NCBI GenBank assembly: GCA_045629065.1
Contig: JAZQQK010000039.1
Location: forward strand, 1 to 64,000
DNA length: 64,000 nucleotides
Reading direction: 5' to 3'
Source of the DNA: JAKSSM01 sp045629065
Lineage (GTDB): Bacteria; Bacillota; Clostridia; Peptostreptococcales; Anaerovoracaceae
The translations under genes were made by a program, and so were the position numbers. This document shows positions 34,206-42,779 of the stretch, piece by piece. The notes under the pieces are model-generated. The model searched no databases. It saw nothing but the letters and a program-made list of their open reading frames with translations, and was not told where the DNA came from. The first letter of the stretch is position 1. Every line of letters begins with the position of its first letter.

Positions 34206-34833
34206 CTTGTCTTTTTTTGCGGTTGTTTTCAATGCGTTTTTCGTGTTCCATTTTGCTAAGTTTTGCCTTAGTTTTTGGCTTCATTACAGAGTAGCCAAAT
34301 TTGCCTAGCATATTCTTCTTTATTCCGTAATATTCACCGTGAACATAGGCCAAAAGATTTGCTTTAGTATAGTCAATCTTTCCGCTTTCATCCACAATTT
34401 CTTCGTCAACTTTAATATTAACTATCTCTGCCATATACATTGTGTGTGATGGCAGTTCTTTCTTATCAAAAACCTTGCATTCCAATGCTATAGGACATTC
34501 TTTTATAGTTGGACACTTCACGAAGTCTGATTTAATTGGTGTGAGATGCATTTCTTCAAACTTGTTTACATCTCTACCGGATTTTACTCCACACCAATCA
34601 GTAGCATAAGTTAGATTTTCAGAAGGAATATTAATTACGAACTCTCCTTCTTTTTCAATTATATCATGCGAATGTCTCGAAGGTCTAACTGAGATATAGG
34701 CCATAGGTGGCTCAGAATTGATAATTCCATCCCAAGCGATTGTAATAATATTTTGTTCTTCTCCTTGTCCGCACGAAACCATTACCACTGGGAGTGGGCT
34801 AAGCACGCAACCTGGTTTAAAGCTCTTCTTCAT
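34186..34833 (-). CDS. Flavin reductase-like FMN-binding protein
   Basis: A 215-residue protein with the flavin reductase-like split-barrel domain (about 10-165): GCVLSPLPVVMVSC at 8-21, then the typical SVRPSRHSHDII motif near 48-60. Such proteins bind FMN and act as flavin reductases or small oxidoreductases in anaerobes. The last 30 residues are strongly basic (KKRQAKRGGK), an unusual tail that could bind nucleic acid. Its start overlaps the rluD stop by four bases. Confidence 0.88.
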   Translation of the reverse strand: MKKSFKPGCVLSPLPVVMVSCGQGEEQNIITIAWDGIINSEPPMAYISVRPSRHSHDIIEKEGEFVINIPSENLTYATDWCGVKSGRDVNKFEEMHLTPIKSDFVKCPTIKECPIALECKVFDKKELPSHTMYMAEIVNIKVDEEIVDESGKIDYTKANLLAYVHGEYYGIKKNMLGKFGYSVMKPKTKAKLSKMEHEKRIENNRKKRQAKRGGK

Positions 34834-35747
34834 AGTTTGTTTAAAACCTCCTGAAATTCCGTAGGTAAGTCAGCTGAAAACTCCATGTATTCACCAGTCG
34901 TAGGATGTACAAAACCGATGACCTTAGCATGAAGCATTTGTCCTTCTCCATCTATAGTTTGTTTCTTTGGACCATATACCAAATCTCCTACGAGCGGATG
35001 ATTGATATACGCCATGTGAACTCTAATTTGGTGGGTTCTGCCAGTTTCTAGGCGACATTCCACCAAGGTATATTTTCCATATCTTTCAAGCACCTTGTAG
35101 TGCGTTATTGCCTCTTTTGAGTTAATACTCGTAACAGCTTGTCTAAGACGATTTTTGGGGTCTCTACCAATTGGTTGGTTGATCACACCTTCATCCTCTT
35201 TGAATCCATTATATACGAGAGCTATATATCTTCTAGTAATCGAATGCTCTTGAAGTTGTTTTGATAAAGATTCATGCGCCTTATCATTTTTTGCAATCAT
35301 CAAAAGTCCGGAGGTATCTTTATCGATTCTATGCACGATTCCCGGGCGAATCACACCGTTTATAGAGCTCAGGCGCTCTCCGCAGTGATACATAATGGCA
35401 TTTACCAGTGTACCTGTATAATTACCAACTGCGGGGTGCACTACCATACCCTTAGGTTTATTTACAACGAGGACATCATCATCTTCGTAAATTATATCAA
35501 GTGGAATATTTTCGGCTGTAATTTCGAGTGTTTCGGGCTCAGGAATGGTTATTTCAATCTCGTCGCCATCGTTTACCTTGTATTTTTTAGAAGTACAGAT
35601 TTCACCATTAACCTTTACGCTCTCGCCTTCTATGAGCTTTTGAATAAAATTGCGTGAAACTTCTGCTAAATTCAAAGAAAGCACTAAGTCAAGCCTAGTG
35701 CTTTTCAATTCAGAATCTATTTGGAATGTATACTTCTCTAAAGCCAT
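34830..35747 (-). CDS. RluD-family rRNA pseudouridine synthase
   Basis: Forms pseudouridine in rRNA. 305 residues: N-terminal S4 RNA-binding domain (about 14-72) and catalytic domain with HRIDKDTSG at 139-147, where Asp144 is the expected nucleophile. It sits after lspA, the usual position in Bacillota (YlyB). Site specificity cannot be told from sequence. Confidence 0.94.
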   Translation of the reverse strand: MALEKYTFQIDSELKSTRLDLVLSLNLAEVSRNFIQKLIEGESVKVNGEICTSKKYKVNDGDEIEITIPEPETLEITAENIPLDIIYEDDDVLVVNKPKGMVVHPAVGNYTGTLVNAIMYHCGERLSSINGVIRPGIVHRIDKDTSGLLMIAKNDKAHESLSKQLQEHSITRRYIALVYNGFKEDEGVINQPIGRDPKNRLRQAVTSINSKEAITHYKVLERYGKYTLVECRLETGRTHQIRVHMAYINHPLVGDLVYGPKKQTIDGEGQMLHAKVIGFVHPTTGEYMEFSADLPTEFQEVLNKL

Positions 35748-35748
35748 A

Positions 35749-36210
35749 TTACTCTTCCAACTTCTTGTTTTTATCCATAAATGCCAGCGTATAAATGATA
35801 AGGAAACCGCAGCCTACACAGATTGAGATATCAGCGACATTAAATACCGGCCACCAGTGCAAATCGAACATGTCCGTCACAAAACCGAGGGCCAGCCTGT
35901 CAACCACATTGCCCAAGCCACCGGCAGCTATACAAGCAACTGAAACAAATAATGTCCAGTGTTCATCCTTACGCTTTTCCATATAGAATATTGCTAGTGC
36001 TGAAATCAAAATAGGAACAATGACAAGGATTGCGCCCTTTCCTGAGAGCATGCTAAATGCAACGCCGCGATTCTGAACATAGGTCAAACTCAAGAAACTA
36101 CCTAAGAAATTACGGCTTTCAAAAACCTCAAAATTGGCCCTGATTAACCACTTTACGAGTTGATCCACTGCCATTATTAACACTAAAAGTAAATATCTAA
36201 ACTTTCTCAT
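35749..36210 (-). CDS. lspA: Lipoprotein signal peptidase (signal peptidase II)
   Basis: Membrane aspartyl protease that removes signal peptides from prolipoproteins such as the BmpA homologue in this window. 153 residues with four membrane helices; catalytic Asp104 in GGLGNVVDRL and Asp127 in FNVADISI; QNRGVAF at 46-52 is intact. One base separates its stop region from the rluD start. Confidence 0.97.
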   Translation of the reverse strand: MRKFRYLLLVLIMAVDQLVKWLIRANFEVFESRNFLGSFLSLTYVQNRGVAFSMLSGKGAILVIVPILISALAIFYMEKRKDEHWTLFVSVACIAAGGLGNVVDRLALGFVTDMFDLHWWPVFNVADISICVGCGFLIIYTLAFMDKNKKLEE

Positions 36211-36214
36211 CGAC

Positions 36215-36817
36215 CTACTTTACCTTTGGCACTACAGTTGTTTTGCTTAAGTCTTCCTTTGCAGAGCTGCTTACCTTCTTAACAGTTGAAGTCGTTTCAA
36301 TCTTTTCAATTGCAACCTTGCTGTCATCGGCAGACTTTTCACGTAAGAAATCCTTTTCAAATTCCTTGATAAAGTCATCTGTGAAGTAATCCATTCTCTC
36401 CATTTCTGCTTCGAGCATCTTTTTATACCTATCCCTTAAGGAAGTAACTCTCTCTTTTAAGCGAGTACCTTCTTCAGTGTACTTGGAGACATTTTCTTTA
36501 GCTTCTCTTGTGATTAAATCTGCATCAAGCTCAGCGTTCTTTAATAACACTTCAGCTCTTCTCTCAGCAGATGCGGCGATGTCATTCATCAAAGCCTTTG
36601 CAGCTTCTAAAGTTTCATACACTGAGTTCTCAGTATTGGAACCCTTCTCAACTTTTGTGTCAACATTAGCAAGCTGCGCCTTTAATTCCTTATTTTCCTT
36701 GATAAGTTTTTCCATATCAATGATGATAAGGTCTAAATATTCATCAACTTCCTGTTCGTCGTATCCACGATGGGATCTCTTAAATTCTTTGTTTTCAATG
36801 TCAGCAGGTGTAATCAT
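36215..36817 (-). CDS. divIVA: DivIVA-domain cell division/polarity protein
   Basis: A 200-residue coiled-coil protein. The N-terminal DivIVA membrane-curvature domain (ITPADIENKEF at 2-12, GYDEQEVDEYL at 18-28) is followed by coiled coils to about 165 and a Ser/Thr/Lys-rich tail. It recruits partners to septa and poles. Lies between sepF and lspA, the classic division-cluster order. Confidence 0.95.
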   Translation of the reverse strand: MITPADIENKEFKRSHRGYDEQEVDEYLDLIIIDMEKLIKENKELKAQLANVDTKVEKGSNTENSVYETLEAAKALMNDIAASAERRAEVLLKNAELDADLITREAKENVSKYTEEGTRLKERVTSLRDRYKKMLEAEMERMDYFTDDFIKEFEKDFLREKSADDSKVAIEKIETTSTVKKVSSSAKEDLSKTTVVPKVK

Positions 36818-36837
36818 AATTTCCTCCTAGTTTGGCA

Positions 36838-37347
36838 TTATCTCTTCCACATTGTGCTATTTTGTGTACCAAAATCCATACTGCGTTCTTCAGGTTGTGA
36901 GATGTTTACATTCTCTGGTGCAAAGATAAAGATATTGTTAGTGATCTTTTGAGCTGTTCCATTAAGAGCGTATGTAGCTCCTGATAAGAAGTCAAACACC
37001 TTTCTTGCAGTCTCTGTTTCTACCTTTTCCAAATTGATAATGACAGCACGTCTTCCCTTTAAACTATCAACAAGTTTAGGACATTCATCGAAGCTCTTTG
37101 GTTCAATCATAATCACTGTCTGTTGACCAGTTAAAGTACGAATCAAATCAGCATTTGGCTGAGGCGCAGGTTGTGGCTCAGGCTTATTGAAGAATGATTG
37201 TCTTCTAAAGCGTTCCTTCTCTTTTTCTTCCTCTTCCTCATCTATAATTGTCTGTTTTGCTTCTTCGAGCTCTTCGTCAGTGAAGTCATCGAAGTTTTCG
37301 TTATCTTCAATTCCGATAAATTTTTTAAAGCTACCTTTTATAGCCAT
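36838..37347 (-). CDS. sepF: Cell division protein SepF
   Basis: Membrane-tethering partner of FtsZ, 169 residues. The N-terminal amphipathic helix (about 1-13), an acidic/basic linker and the C-terminal SepF domain (about 75-155, with KSFDECPKLVDSLK and RKVFDFLSG) are all present. Located between yggS and divIVA. Confidence 0.95.
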   Translation of the reverse strand: MAIKGSFKKFIGIEDNENFDDFTDEELEEAKQTIIDEEEEEKEKERFRRQSFFNKPEPQPAPQPNADLIRTLTGQQTVIMIEPKSFDECPKLVDSLKGRRAVIINLEKVETETARKVFDFLSGATYALNGTAQKITNNIFIFAPENVNISQPEERSMDFGTQNSTMWKR

Positions 37348-37373
37348 CTTACCCTCCTATATTTCAATTAAAA

Positions 37374-38078
37374 CTAAGCCATTTTTTTAGAATAGTCGCG
37401 CTGTCCAAAGATTGCTGTACCCACTCTAACCATGTTAGAACCAGCCAAGATTGCAACCTCAAAGTCGCCTGACATACCCATTGATAAGTATTTGAAATCC
37501 AAATTCTTATGATTAATCTTTGCACATTCATCGTAGATTTCTTTTGCCTTATCAAAATATACCTTTACATCCATGGGGTCTTCAGCAAATGGTGCAATGC
37601 ACATAATGCCTCTAATATGAACGTTCGGACAATTATCTAAAATGTCTTTAATTAACTGCTCTGCATCATCCGAACTTACTCCAAATTTGGAATCCTCATC
37701 AGCTGTATTTACCTGCACAAGTATATCCATTGTACGTCCAATTTTTGATGCCTGCTTGTCGATTTCTTGTGCTAGATGCAATGAATCGACTGAATGGATT
37801 AAATCCACTTTGTCGATGATATATTTAACTTTGTTAGTTTGAAGATGTCCGATTAAATGCCATCTTACTGGCTTGACAAATTCATACTTATTCAAAACTT
37901 CCTGAACTTTGTTTTCACCGATATCTGTAACTCCACAATCGATGGCTTCATTAATTTCCTCGACTGGGTGTAACTTAGTTACAGCAATTAATGTGATGTC
38001 TTCGCCTTTTCGTCCGGAAGCCTCAGCTGCGGTATTTTTCATTGCAACTATTTCTTCCAAATTTGTTTTAATTGACAT
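37374..38078 (-). CDS. YggS-family PLP homeostasis protein
   Basis: PLP-binding protein of the alanine-racemase-like fold that buffers cellular PLP. 234 residues; PLP Lys35 lies in LIAVTKLHP, and the C-terminal LSMGMSGDFEVAI phosphate-binding motif is intact. The ATG at 38078 has AAGGTG upstream and overlaps the end of the HlyD-like gene by 11 bases. It precedes sepF, the standard order. Confidence 0.95.
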   Translation of the reverse strand: MSIKTNLEEIVAMKNTAAEASGRKGEDITLIAVTKLHPVEEINEAIDCGVTDIGENKVQEVLNKYEFVKPVRWHLIGHLQTNKVKYIIDKVDLIHSVDSLHLAQEIDKQASKIGRTMDILVQVNTADEDSKFGVSSDDAEQLIKDILDNCPNVHIRGIMCIAPFAEDPMDVKVYFDKAKEIYDECAKINHKNLDFKYLSMGMSGDFEVAILAGSNMVRVGTAIFGQRDYSKKMA

Positions 38079-39057
38079 TATTTTCACCTTCATTCATGTC
38101 TTCAACATCCACTCTAAAAATTGTGTCATATATTTTAACTGTAGCTATATAATTGCCGTCTGCATCGTAATAATAATTCTTCTCGACTGCAGTTTTTTCA
38201 CCATTAGTGGTCAAGATTTTAACGGGAGTGAAAACCTTTTCGCCAAGTTTGTTTATTACATAAACGCCTTGCTTACCATCGATTGTTACAATCGATTGGG
38301 TCTCAAGTATTATTCCACTCTTTTCGTTTTCGATCAAAGTACCTTTTCCGGTTCTAACTTTGTCAAAGTTTTCATAGTATCTATTACAGCTGAGCACGAT
38401 TTGTGTCAAAGTGCCCTGCTCGGTTTTTTCGTAAACCTTTGTGGATAAGGTTGTTTCATCCTCAAGCTTTATGCTTACCGTCTTGCCTTTGGTATATCTA
38501 TTGGCATCATTCTTTTCTAGCCAAACTATGATATACCATTCTTGGTTATCAACAGTCTTAAAGATTGGCTCACCACAATCCACATAACCAGTAGAGGTTT
38601 CCTTTAGTGGACTGTAATACACATCACTATCGGTCGCCTTATTAGATTCATTATAAATCCTAATAGCACTGCTTTTTAAGGTCGTCATAATATCTGGCGT
38701 AAACTTTTCTTCAAAGCCATCGCTATAGAATGAGATTACACCACGCTCTTTAGAAGCAACATTTTCAGAGCCAATAGTAACAATGTTTGTTTTTGATCTT
38801 TGAATCTCGCCTTGCTCAACATTTCGTTTAGTACTGCCAGATTTATCAGACAAATATACTTTCTCGTTTCTAACTACTAAATACTCCGTTTCTACGCCAG
38901 CAGTCAATGTTCCAAACTCGGCCGTATACTTGTCAGTAAGCATAGTTGAAAACTTTGGAATCCAATAAAGTTTAGCAACTAAGAAAGCAATCGCTGCTAT
39001 ATAAACAATAATTAAAATCTTTATCCAATTGTTTTTCTTTTTGCCCTGAGTAGCCAT
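38068..39057 (-). CDS. HlyD-like single-pass membrane protein heading the division cluster
   Basis: A 329-residue protein with a short basic N-terminus, one membrane helix (about 12-30) and a large extracytoplasmic part rich in beta strands resembling the barrel-sandwich and beta-barrel parts of HlyD adaptors. No ABC transporter or outer-membrane partner is nearby. Homologues occupy this place upstream of yggS-sepF in many Clostridia, so a role in envelope or division is likely. It has its own near-consensus promoter. Exact function unknown. Confidence 0.75.
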   Translation of the reverse strand: MATQGKKKNNWIKILIIVYIAAIAFLVAKLYWIPKFSTMLTDKYTAEFGTLTAGVETEYLVVRNEKVYLSDKSGSTKRNVEQGEIQRSKTNIVTIGSENVASKERGVISFYSDGFEEKFTPDIMTTLKSSAIRIYNESNKATDSDVYYSPLKETSTGYVDCGEPIFKTVDNQEWYIIVWLEKNDANRYTKGKTVSIKLEDETTLSTKVYEKTEQGTLTQIVLSCNRYYENFDKVRTGKGTLIENEKSGIILETQSIVTIDGKQGVYVINKLGEKVFTPVKILTTNGEKTAVEKNYYYDADGNYIATVKIYDTIFRVDVEDMNEGENNVN

Positions 39058-39084
39058 TCTTACCCCTTTATATCATACACAACT

Positions 39085-39113
39085 ATTTTACCACAATATA
39101 TCGTAGATATCAA
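39085..39113 (-). promoter_or_regulatory. Promoter of the HlyD-like-yggS-sepF-divIVA-lspA-rluD operon
   Basis: TTGATA (39108-39113), 17-base spacer, TAAAAT (39085-39090) with TGG before it, on the minus strand. Confidence 0.8.
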
Positions 39114-39143
39114 TAAAAAAAGCGCCTTAATGGCGCTACTTTT
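39114..39143 (-). terminator. Terminator starting within the trmD stop codon
   Basis: Stem AGCGCC/GGCGCT (39121-39126, 39132-39137), loop of five, T7 run in the minus direction. The trmD stop codon (39136-39138) overlaps the stem. The -35 of the next operon begins a few bases downstream. Confidence 0.85.
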
Positions 39144-39888
39144 TGAGTTTTTCTATTAAGTCCTGAATCTCTTTTCTTTCTGCTCTAGTATATGCAGAAA
39201 AGTCAGGCCCTTTGGCTAACCAATTTTCAAATAAATCATAGCGTCTATGTGCTGTGATCTTTATTGATTCCATCAGTTGCCACTTTGCAATTTCCCTATG
39301 ATTGCCATTGGTTAAAATCTCCGGTACATCGAGTCCTTCATACTCTCTTGGCTTTGTGTATTGATCTGCCTCAAGTAATCCGGAATATATGGATTCATCA
39401 ACTGCCGACTCACTGTCTCCGAGTACACCAGGAATAAATCTTGAGATTGCATCTATCATCACCATGGCAGGAAGTTCGCCGCCAGTTAATACATAATCAC
39501 CAATAGAAACTTCTTCCATATTAAAGCGATCTATGATTCTTTGGTCTACACCTTCATAGTGTCCCGCCAAGATAGTTATCTCATCTTCCTTCGATAATTC
39601 CTCGATTAAATCCTGATTAAGTACCGTTCCACGTGGGCTCATGTAGAACACCCTTCCTGGGTTTTTGATGGATTTCATTGCATCAAAAACCGGTTGGCAG
39701 AACATAAGCATTCCTACTCCACCACCAAATGGTGTGTCATCTACTTTTTTGTGTTTGTCGAGTGAAAAATCTCTTATATTTATTAAGTTTACTTCTACCA
39801 ATCCCTTTTCGTTTGCTTTGCCAAGAATCGAATCATTCTTGACAGCACTAAACATTTCAGGGAAAAGCGTTAAAACATTTATTTTCAT
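39136..39888 (-). CDS. trmD: tRNA (guanine37-N1)-methyltransferase TrmD
   Basis: SPOUT-class enzyme that makes m1G37 in tRNAs and prevents frameshifting. 250 residues; the trefoil-knot motifs LAGHYEGVDQR near 107-117 and IGDYVLTGGELPAM near 131-144 are intact. Last gene of the ylxM-ffh-rpsP-khpA-rimM-trmD operon. Confidence 0.98.
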   Translation of the reverse strand: MKINVLTLFPEMFSAVKNDSILGKANEKGLVEVNLINIRDFSLDKHKKVDDTPFGGGVGMLMFCQPVFDAMKSIKNPGRVFYMSPRGTVLNQDLIEELSKEDEITILAGHYEGVDQRIIDRFNMEEVSIGDYVLTGGELPAMVMIDAISRFIPGVLGDSESAVDESIYSGLLEADQYTKPREYEGLDVPEILTNGNHREIAKWQLMESIKITAHRRYDLFENWLAKGPDFSAYTRAERKEIQDLIEKLKK

Positions 39889-39899
39889 AGTTTTTAAGC

Positions 39900-40421
39900 T
39901 TACGCTTCTATTCCTTCGTCTATAAAGCCTGGTATGAGTTTAACCTTTACCTGCTTGCTTTTAATATCAATTTCCTTGATAAATTCTTTAACAGCAGGGA
40001 TTAAAGTTAACTTTCCATTAGCAAGTTTTATTTCATAATTGTCCTGGGCTGAACTTTGGTCAACATTTGTTATTACACCGATTTCTACGCCCGTTTCCAA
40101 GTCAATAACCTTACATCCAATTAAATCGCGAATGTAATAAATTCCTTCTGGTAATTCTTCAAGATCTTCTTCCATAATGTAAACCGCTGAATTTACCAAA
40201 AATTCGGCCTGATTTCTATCATTAATGCCCTCTAAAAGCACTACACTCGTATTGCCAGTGTGTCTTGCCTTTTGAATTTTGTACTCAGTAAGATTATTCT
40301 TCTTTTCTAAGTAAACATGCTCTAAATGTTCGAATCTATCAGGTGTTGAATAATTATAAATTTTTACCTCGCCCTTAATGCCTACAACATTAACGACCTT
40401 GCCAATCAAAATTTTTTCCAT
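39900..40421 (-). CDS. rimM: 16S rRNA processing protein RimM
   Basis: 30S maturation factor, 173 residues, N-terminal RimM beta-barrel (about 3-85, IGKVVNVVGIKGEVKI) and C-terminal PRC-barrel (about 95-165). Start set at the second of two adjacent ATG codons because GAGG lies too close to the first. Follows a hairpin that separates it from khpA. Confidence 0.95.
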   Translation of the reverse strand: MEKILIGKVVNVVGIKGEVKIYNYSTPDRFEHLEHVYLEKKNNLTEYKIQKARHTGNTSVVLLEGINDRNQAEFLVNSAVYIMEEDLEELPEGIYYIRDLIGCKVIDLETGVEIGVITNVDQSSAQDNYEIKLANGKLTLIPAVKEFIKEIDIKSKQVKVKLIPGFIDEGIEA

Positions 40422-40433
40422 CATGCCTCATAT

Positions 40434-40460
40434 AAAACAAGGCGCGCTAAAAGCGCGCCC
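40434..40460 (-). terminator. GC-rich hairpin between khpA and rimM
   Basis: Stem GGCGCGC/GCGCGCC (40441-40447, 40453-40459), loop of five, followed by TTGTTTTAT in the minus direction. Probably an attenuating terminator that lowers rimM-trmD relative to rpsP. Confidence 0.65.
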
Positions 40461-40467
40461 ATAATCG

Positions 40468-40701
40468 CTAATCTCTAACGATTTCAACCGTTACCTTTTT
40501 ATTTTCTTTAGCGGCTTTTGCCTTCACTACTGTGCGAAGCGCCTTGGCAATTCGGCCTTGCTTTCCAATAACTTTGCCCATGTCATCTTCAGCAACTCTA
40601 AGTTCAATAACGGTTCCTTGGTCGGTGTCAGTCGTTGTAACCTTAACTTCTTCTGGCTTTTCAACAAGTGACTTGGCAATTACTTCAACCAAATTTTCCA
40701 T
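40468..40701 (-). CDS. khpA: KH-domain RNA-binding protein KhpA
   Basis: A 77-residue protein made of a single KH domain with the GKQGRIAKALR loop near 47-57 (GxxG). KhpA acts with KhpB/Jag in RNA binding and cell elongation. ATG at 40701 follows CGGTG; a GTG three codons upstream is less likely. Standard position between rpsP and rimM. Confidence 0.93.
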   Translation of the reverse strand: MENLVEVIAKSLVEKPEEVKVTTTDTDQGTVIELRVAEDDMGKVIGKQGRIAKALRTVVKAKAAKENKKVTVEIVRD

Positions 40702-40718
40702 TAAATTCACCGTTTTCC

Positions 40719-40961
40719 TTATTTAATAATGCCTGCTTGCTGGAATAACTTCTTAACTGTTTCTGAAGGTTGTGCACCTGTAGCTAACCACTTCTGAGCC
40801 TTTTCAGCGTCTACCTTGAATTCCTTAGGTTCAGTCATTGGATTATAGTAACCAAGTTCTTCGATGAATCTACCATCTCTTGAGAATCTTTGATCTGCAA
40901 CAACTACTCTGTAGAAAGGATGCTTATGAGCTCCCATTCTTGTTAATCTAATTTTTACCAT
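40719..40961 (-). CDS. rpsP: 30S ribosomal protein S16
   Basis: 80 residues, begins MVKIRLTRMGAHKHPFYR, the invariant S16 start. GGAGG precedes the ATG. Lies between ffh and khpA as in other Bacillota. Confidence 0.98.
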   Translation of the reverse strand: MVKIRLTRMGAHKHPFYRVVVADQRFSRDGRFIEELGYYNPMTEPKEFKVDAEKAQKWLATGAQPSETVKKLFQQAGIIK

Positions 40962-40978
40962 TTTGAATTTCCTCCTTA

Positions 40979-42316
40979 TTAGAACATTCCTTTAAATCTA
41001 TTATTTTTCATAAAGTTCGGATTACTGAACTGTTTCATCAACTTTTTAGCATCCTCATACTTTTTGACTAATTGATTAACCTTCGCAACTGTTGAACCTG
41101 CGCCGGCTGCGATACGCTTTCTGCGGCTCGCATTTAATACTGATGGATTGCGTCTCTCTTCTAGATTCATCGAATAGATGATTGCTTCCATCTCCTTGAA
41201 TTCATGCTCGGACTTTTCTATATCTGAGTCAGTTACCTTATTCCTGTTAACTCCAGGAATCATGTCCAACATCTTGCCGATGCCACCCATTTCTCTAACT
41301 TGGCCCATCTGTTCCAAGAAATCCTCGATAGTGAATTCATTCTTTCTAAGCTTTTTTTCGAGCTTAGCAGCTTTCTCTTCGTCATAGGTTTCCTGAGCTT
41401 TCTCAATCAAGCTCATCATATCGCCCATGCCTAGGATTCTACTTGCCATACGTTCAGGATGGAAAGGTTCTAAAGCATCGAACTTCTCTCCTAAACCTAT
41501 GAATTTTACTGGCTTTCCAGTTACCTTCTTTGCAGAAAGTGCAGCACCGCCACGCGAATCGCCATCCATCTTTGTCATGATGATTCCATCGATTCCTAGC
41601 TTTTCGTTGAAACCTTCTGCGGCATTTACTGCATCTTGACCAGTCAAAGCATCCACAACGAGCAAAATCTCGTGAGGTTTAACTGCCTTCTTAACTCTAA
41701 CTAGTTCTTCCATCAATTCTTCATCGATTTGAAGACGACCAGCTGTATCGACAATCAGTACATCGTAGCCTTTTCGCTCAGCTTCTTTTCTGGCAGCTAG
41801 AGCAATATCTTCAGCTTTTTTAGAATTGCGATCCACATAAATTGGAACATCTACCTGCTTTGCTACAACCTCTAATTGGTCAATCGCTGCAGGTCTATAT
41901 ATGTCGCAAGCAGCCAAATACGGCTTCTTTCCTTGTTTCTTTAGATAATTGCAAAGCTTACCACAAGTTGTTGTTTTACCAGTACCCTGCAAACCTACCA
42001 TTAGGAGTACTGTGAATCCTGATGGTGAGTAAGTGAGCTTTGAATTAGTGCCACCCATGAGATCAATAAGCTCATCATTTACAATTTTGATAACCTGTTG
42101 TCCAGGAGTTAAACTTTTTAGCACATCAGCTCCGATGGCCTTTTCCTTAACTTGGGCTACGAATTCTTTTACTACCTTAAAGTTAACGTCTGCTTCCAAA
42201 AGTGCAAGTTTAACCTCTCTCATTGCGGCATCAATATCTGCCTCAGTGAGAACTCCCTTGCCCCTTAGTTTCTTAAAGGTACCTTGTAATTTGTCAGATA
42301 GATTTTCAAATGCCAT
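40979..42316 (-). CDS. ffh: Signal recognition particle protein Ffh
   Basis: SRP54 GTPase that targets membrane proteins. 445 residues: N domain (1-85), G domain with P-loop GLQGTGKTTT at 108-117, DTAGR near 190 and TKMDGD near 248, and methionine-rich M domain (about 300-445). It starts one base after ylxM ends. Confidence 0.98.
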   Translation of the reverse strand: MAFENLSDKLQGTFKKLRGKGVLTEADIDAAMREVKLALLEADVNFKVVKEFVAQVKEKAIGADVLKSLTPGQQVIKIVNDELIDLMGGTNSKLTYSPSGFTVLLMVGLQGTGKTTTCGKLCNYLKKQGKKPYLAACDIYRPAAIDQLEVVAKQVDVPIYVDRNSKKAEDIALAARKEAERKGYDVLIVDTAGRLQIDEELMEELVRVKKAVKPHEILLVVDALTGQDAVNAAEGFNEKLGIDGIIMTKMDGDSRGGAALSAKKVTGKPVKFIGLGEKFDALEPFHPERMASRILGMGDMMSLIEKAQETYDEEKAAKLEKKLRKNEFTIEDFLEQMGQVREMGGIGKMLDMIPGVNRNKVTDSDIEKSEHEFKEMEAIIYSMNLEERRNPSVLNASRRKRIAAGAGSTVAKVNQLVKKYEDAKKLMKQFSNPNFMKNNRFKGMF

Positions 42317-42317
42317 C

Positions 42318-42683
42318 CTAGTCCTCTAATTCCTTTAATTTTTCTTTGATATCAATTAATTCGTCTTTAACCTTTTCATCAATATCTGAAGACTCTAAAG
42401 TAGTAATAATCTCGTTAATCTTTTTTACATTTCTCTCTATGGTTACAACTTTTTCAACCATATTAAGTTTCTCTTCGTAGTTTAAGAGGGCCTCCTTTGC
42501 GTGCTTTATGCCATCATGCACAGCCTGCCTTGTAACGCCCATCTCGTCGCTTATCTCTGAAAGTGACAAATCGTCCTCATAATATAGCGACATAAATCTG
42601 TTCTGTTTTTCTGGAAGTAAGCTTCCATAAAACTCAAACAATAATGCAATTTTTTCGAAATCATCTTTTCCTCTGGAAATCAT
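42318..42683 (-). CDS. ylxM: YlxM-family (UPF0122) DNA-binding protein
   Basis: A 121-residue sigma-like helix-turn-helix protein (SLSEISDEMGVTRQAVHDGI near 45-64) with a helical C-terminus. YlxM is encoded before ffh in Gram-positive bacteria and is an SRP accessory or regulator. The ATG at 42683 follows GGAGG at five bases. First gene of the ffh operon. Confidence 0.92.
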   Translation of the reverse strand: MISRGKDDFEKIALLFEFYGSLLPEKQNRFMSLYYEDDLSLSEISDEMGVTRQAVHDGIKHAKEALLNYEEKLNMVEKVVTIERNVKKINEIITTLESSDIDEKVKDELIDIKEKLKELED

Positions 42684-42714
42684 ACTTTCCTCCAAATTGC
42701 GAAACTACCTATAT

Positions 42715-42743
42715 AAAATAACACGCGGAAGCCCGCGTGTCAA
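42715..42743 (-). promoter_or_regulatory. Promoter of the ylxM-ffh operon with a palindrome in its spacer
   Basis: TTGACA (42738-42743), 17-base spacer, TATTTT (42715-42720) on the minus strand. The spacer is nearly filled by a perfect inverted repeat ACACGCGG-GCTT-CCGCGTGT (42721-42740). Confidence 0.6.
42721..42740 (-). terminator. Hairpin after sppA, embedded in the next promoter
   Basis: Perfect eight-base stem with four-base loop followed by TATTTTATAT in the minus direction. It could terminate sppA transcription, serve as an operator, or both. Confidence 0.5.
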
Positions 42744-42779
42744 GTAAAAAATCAGTATAAAGTAAAAATGCTTTATACA

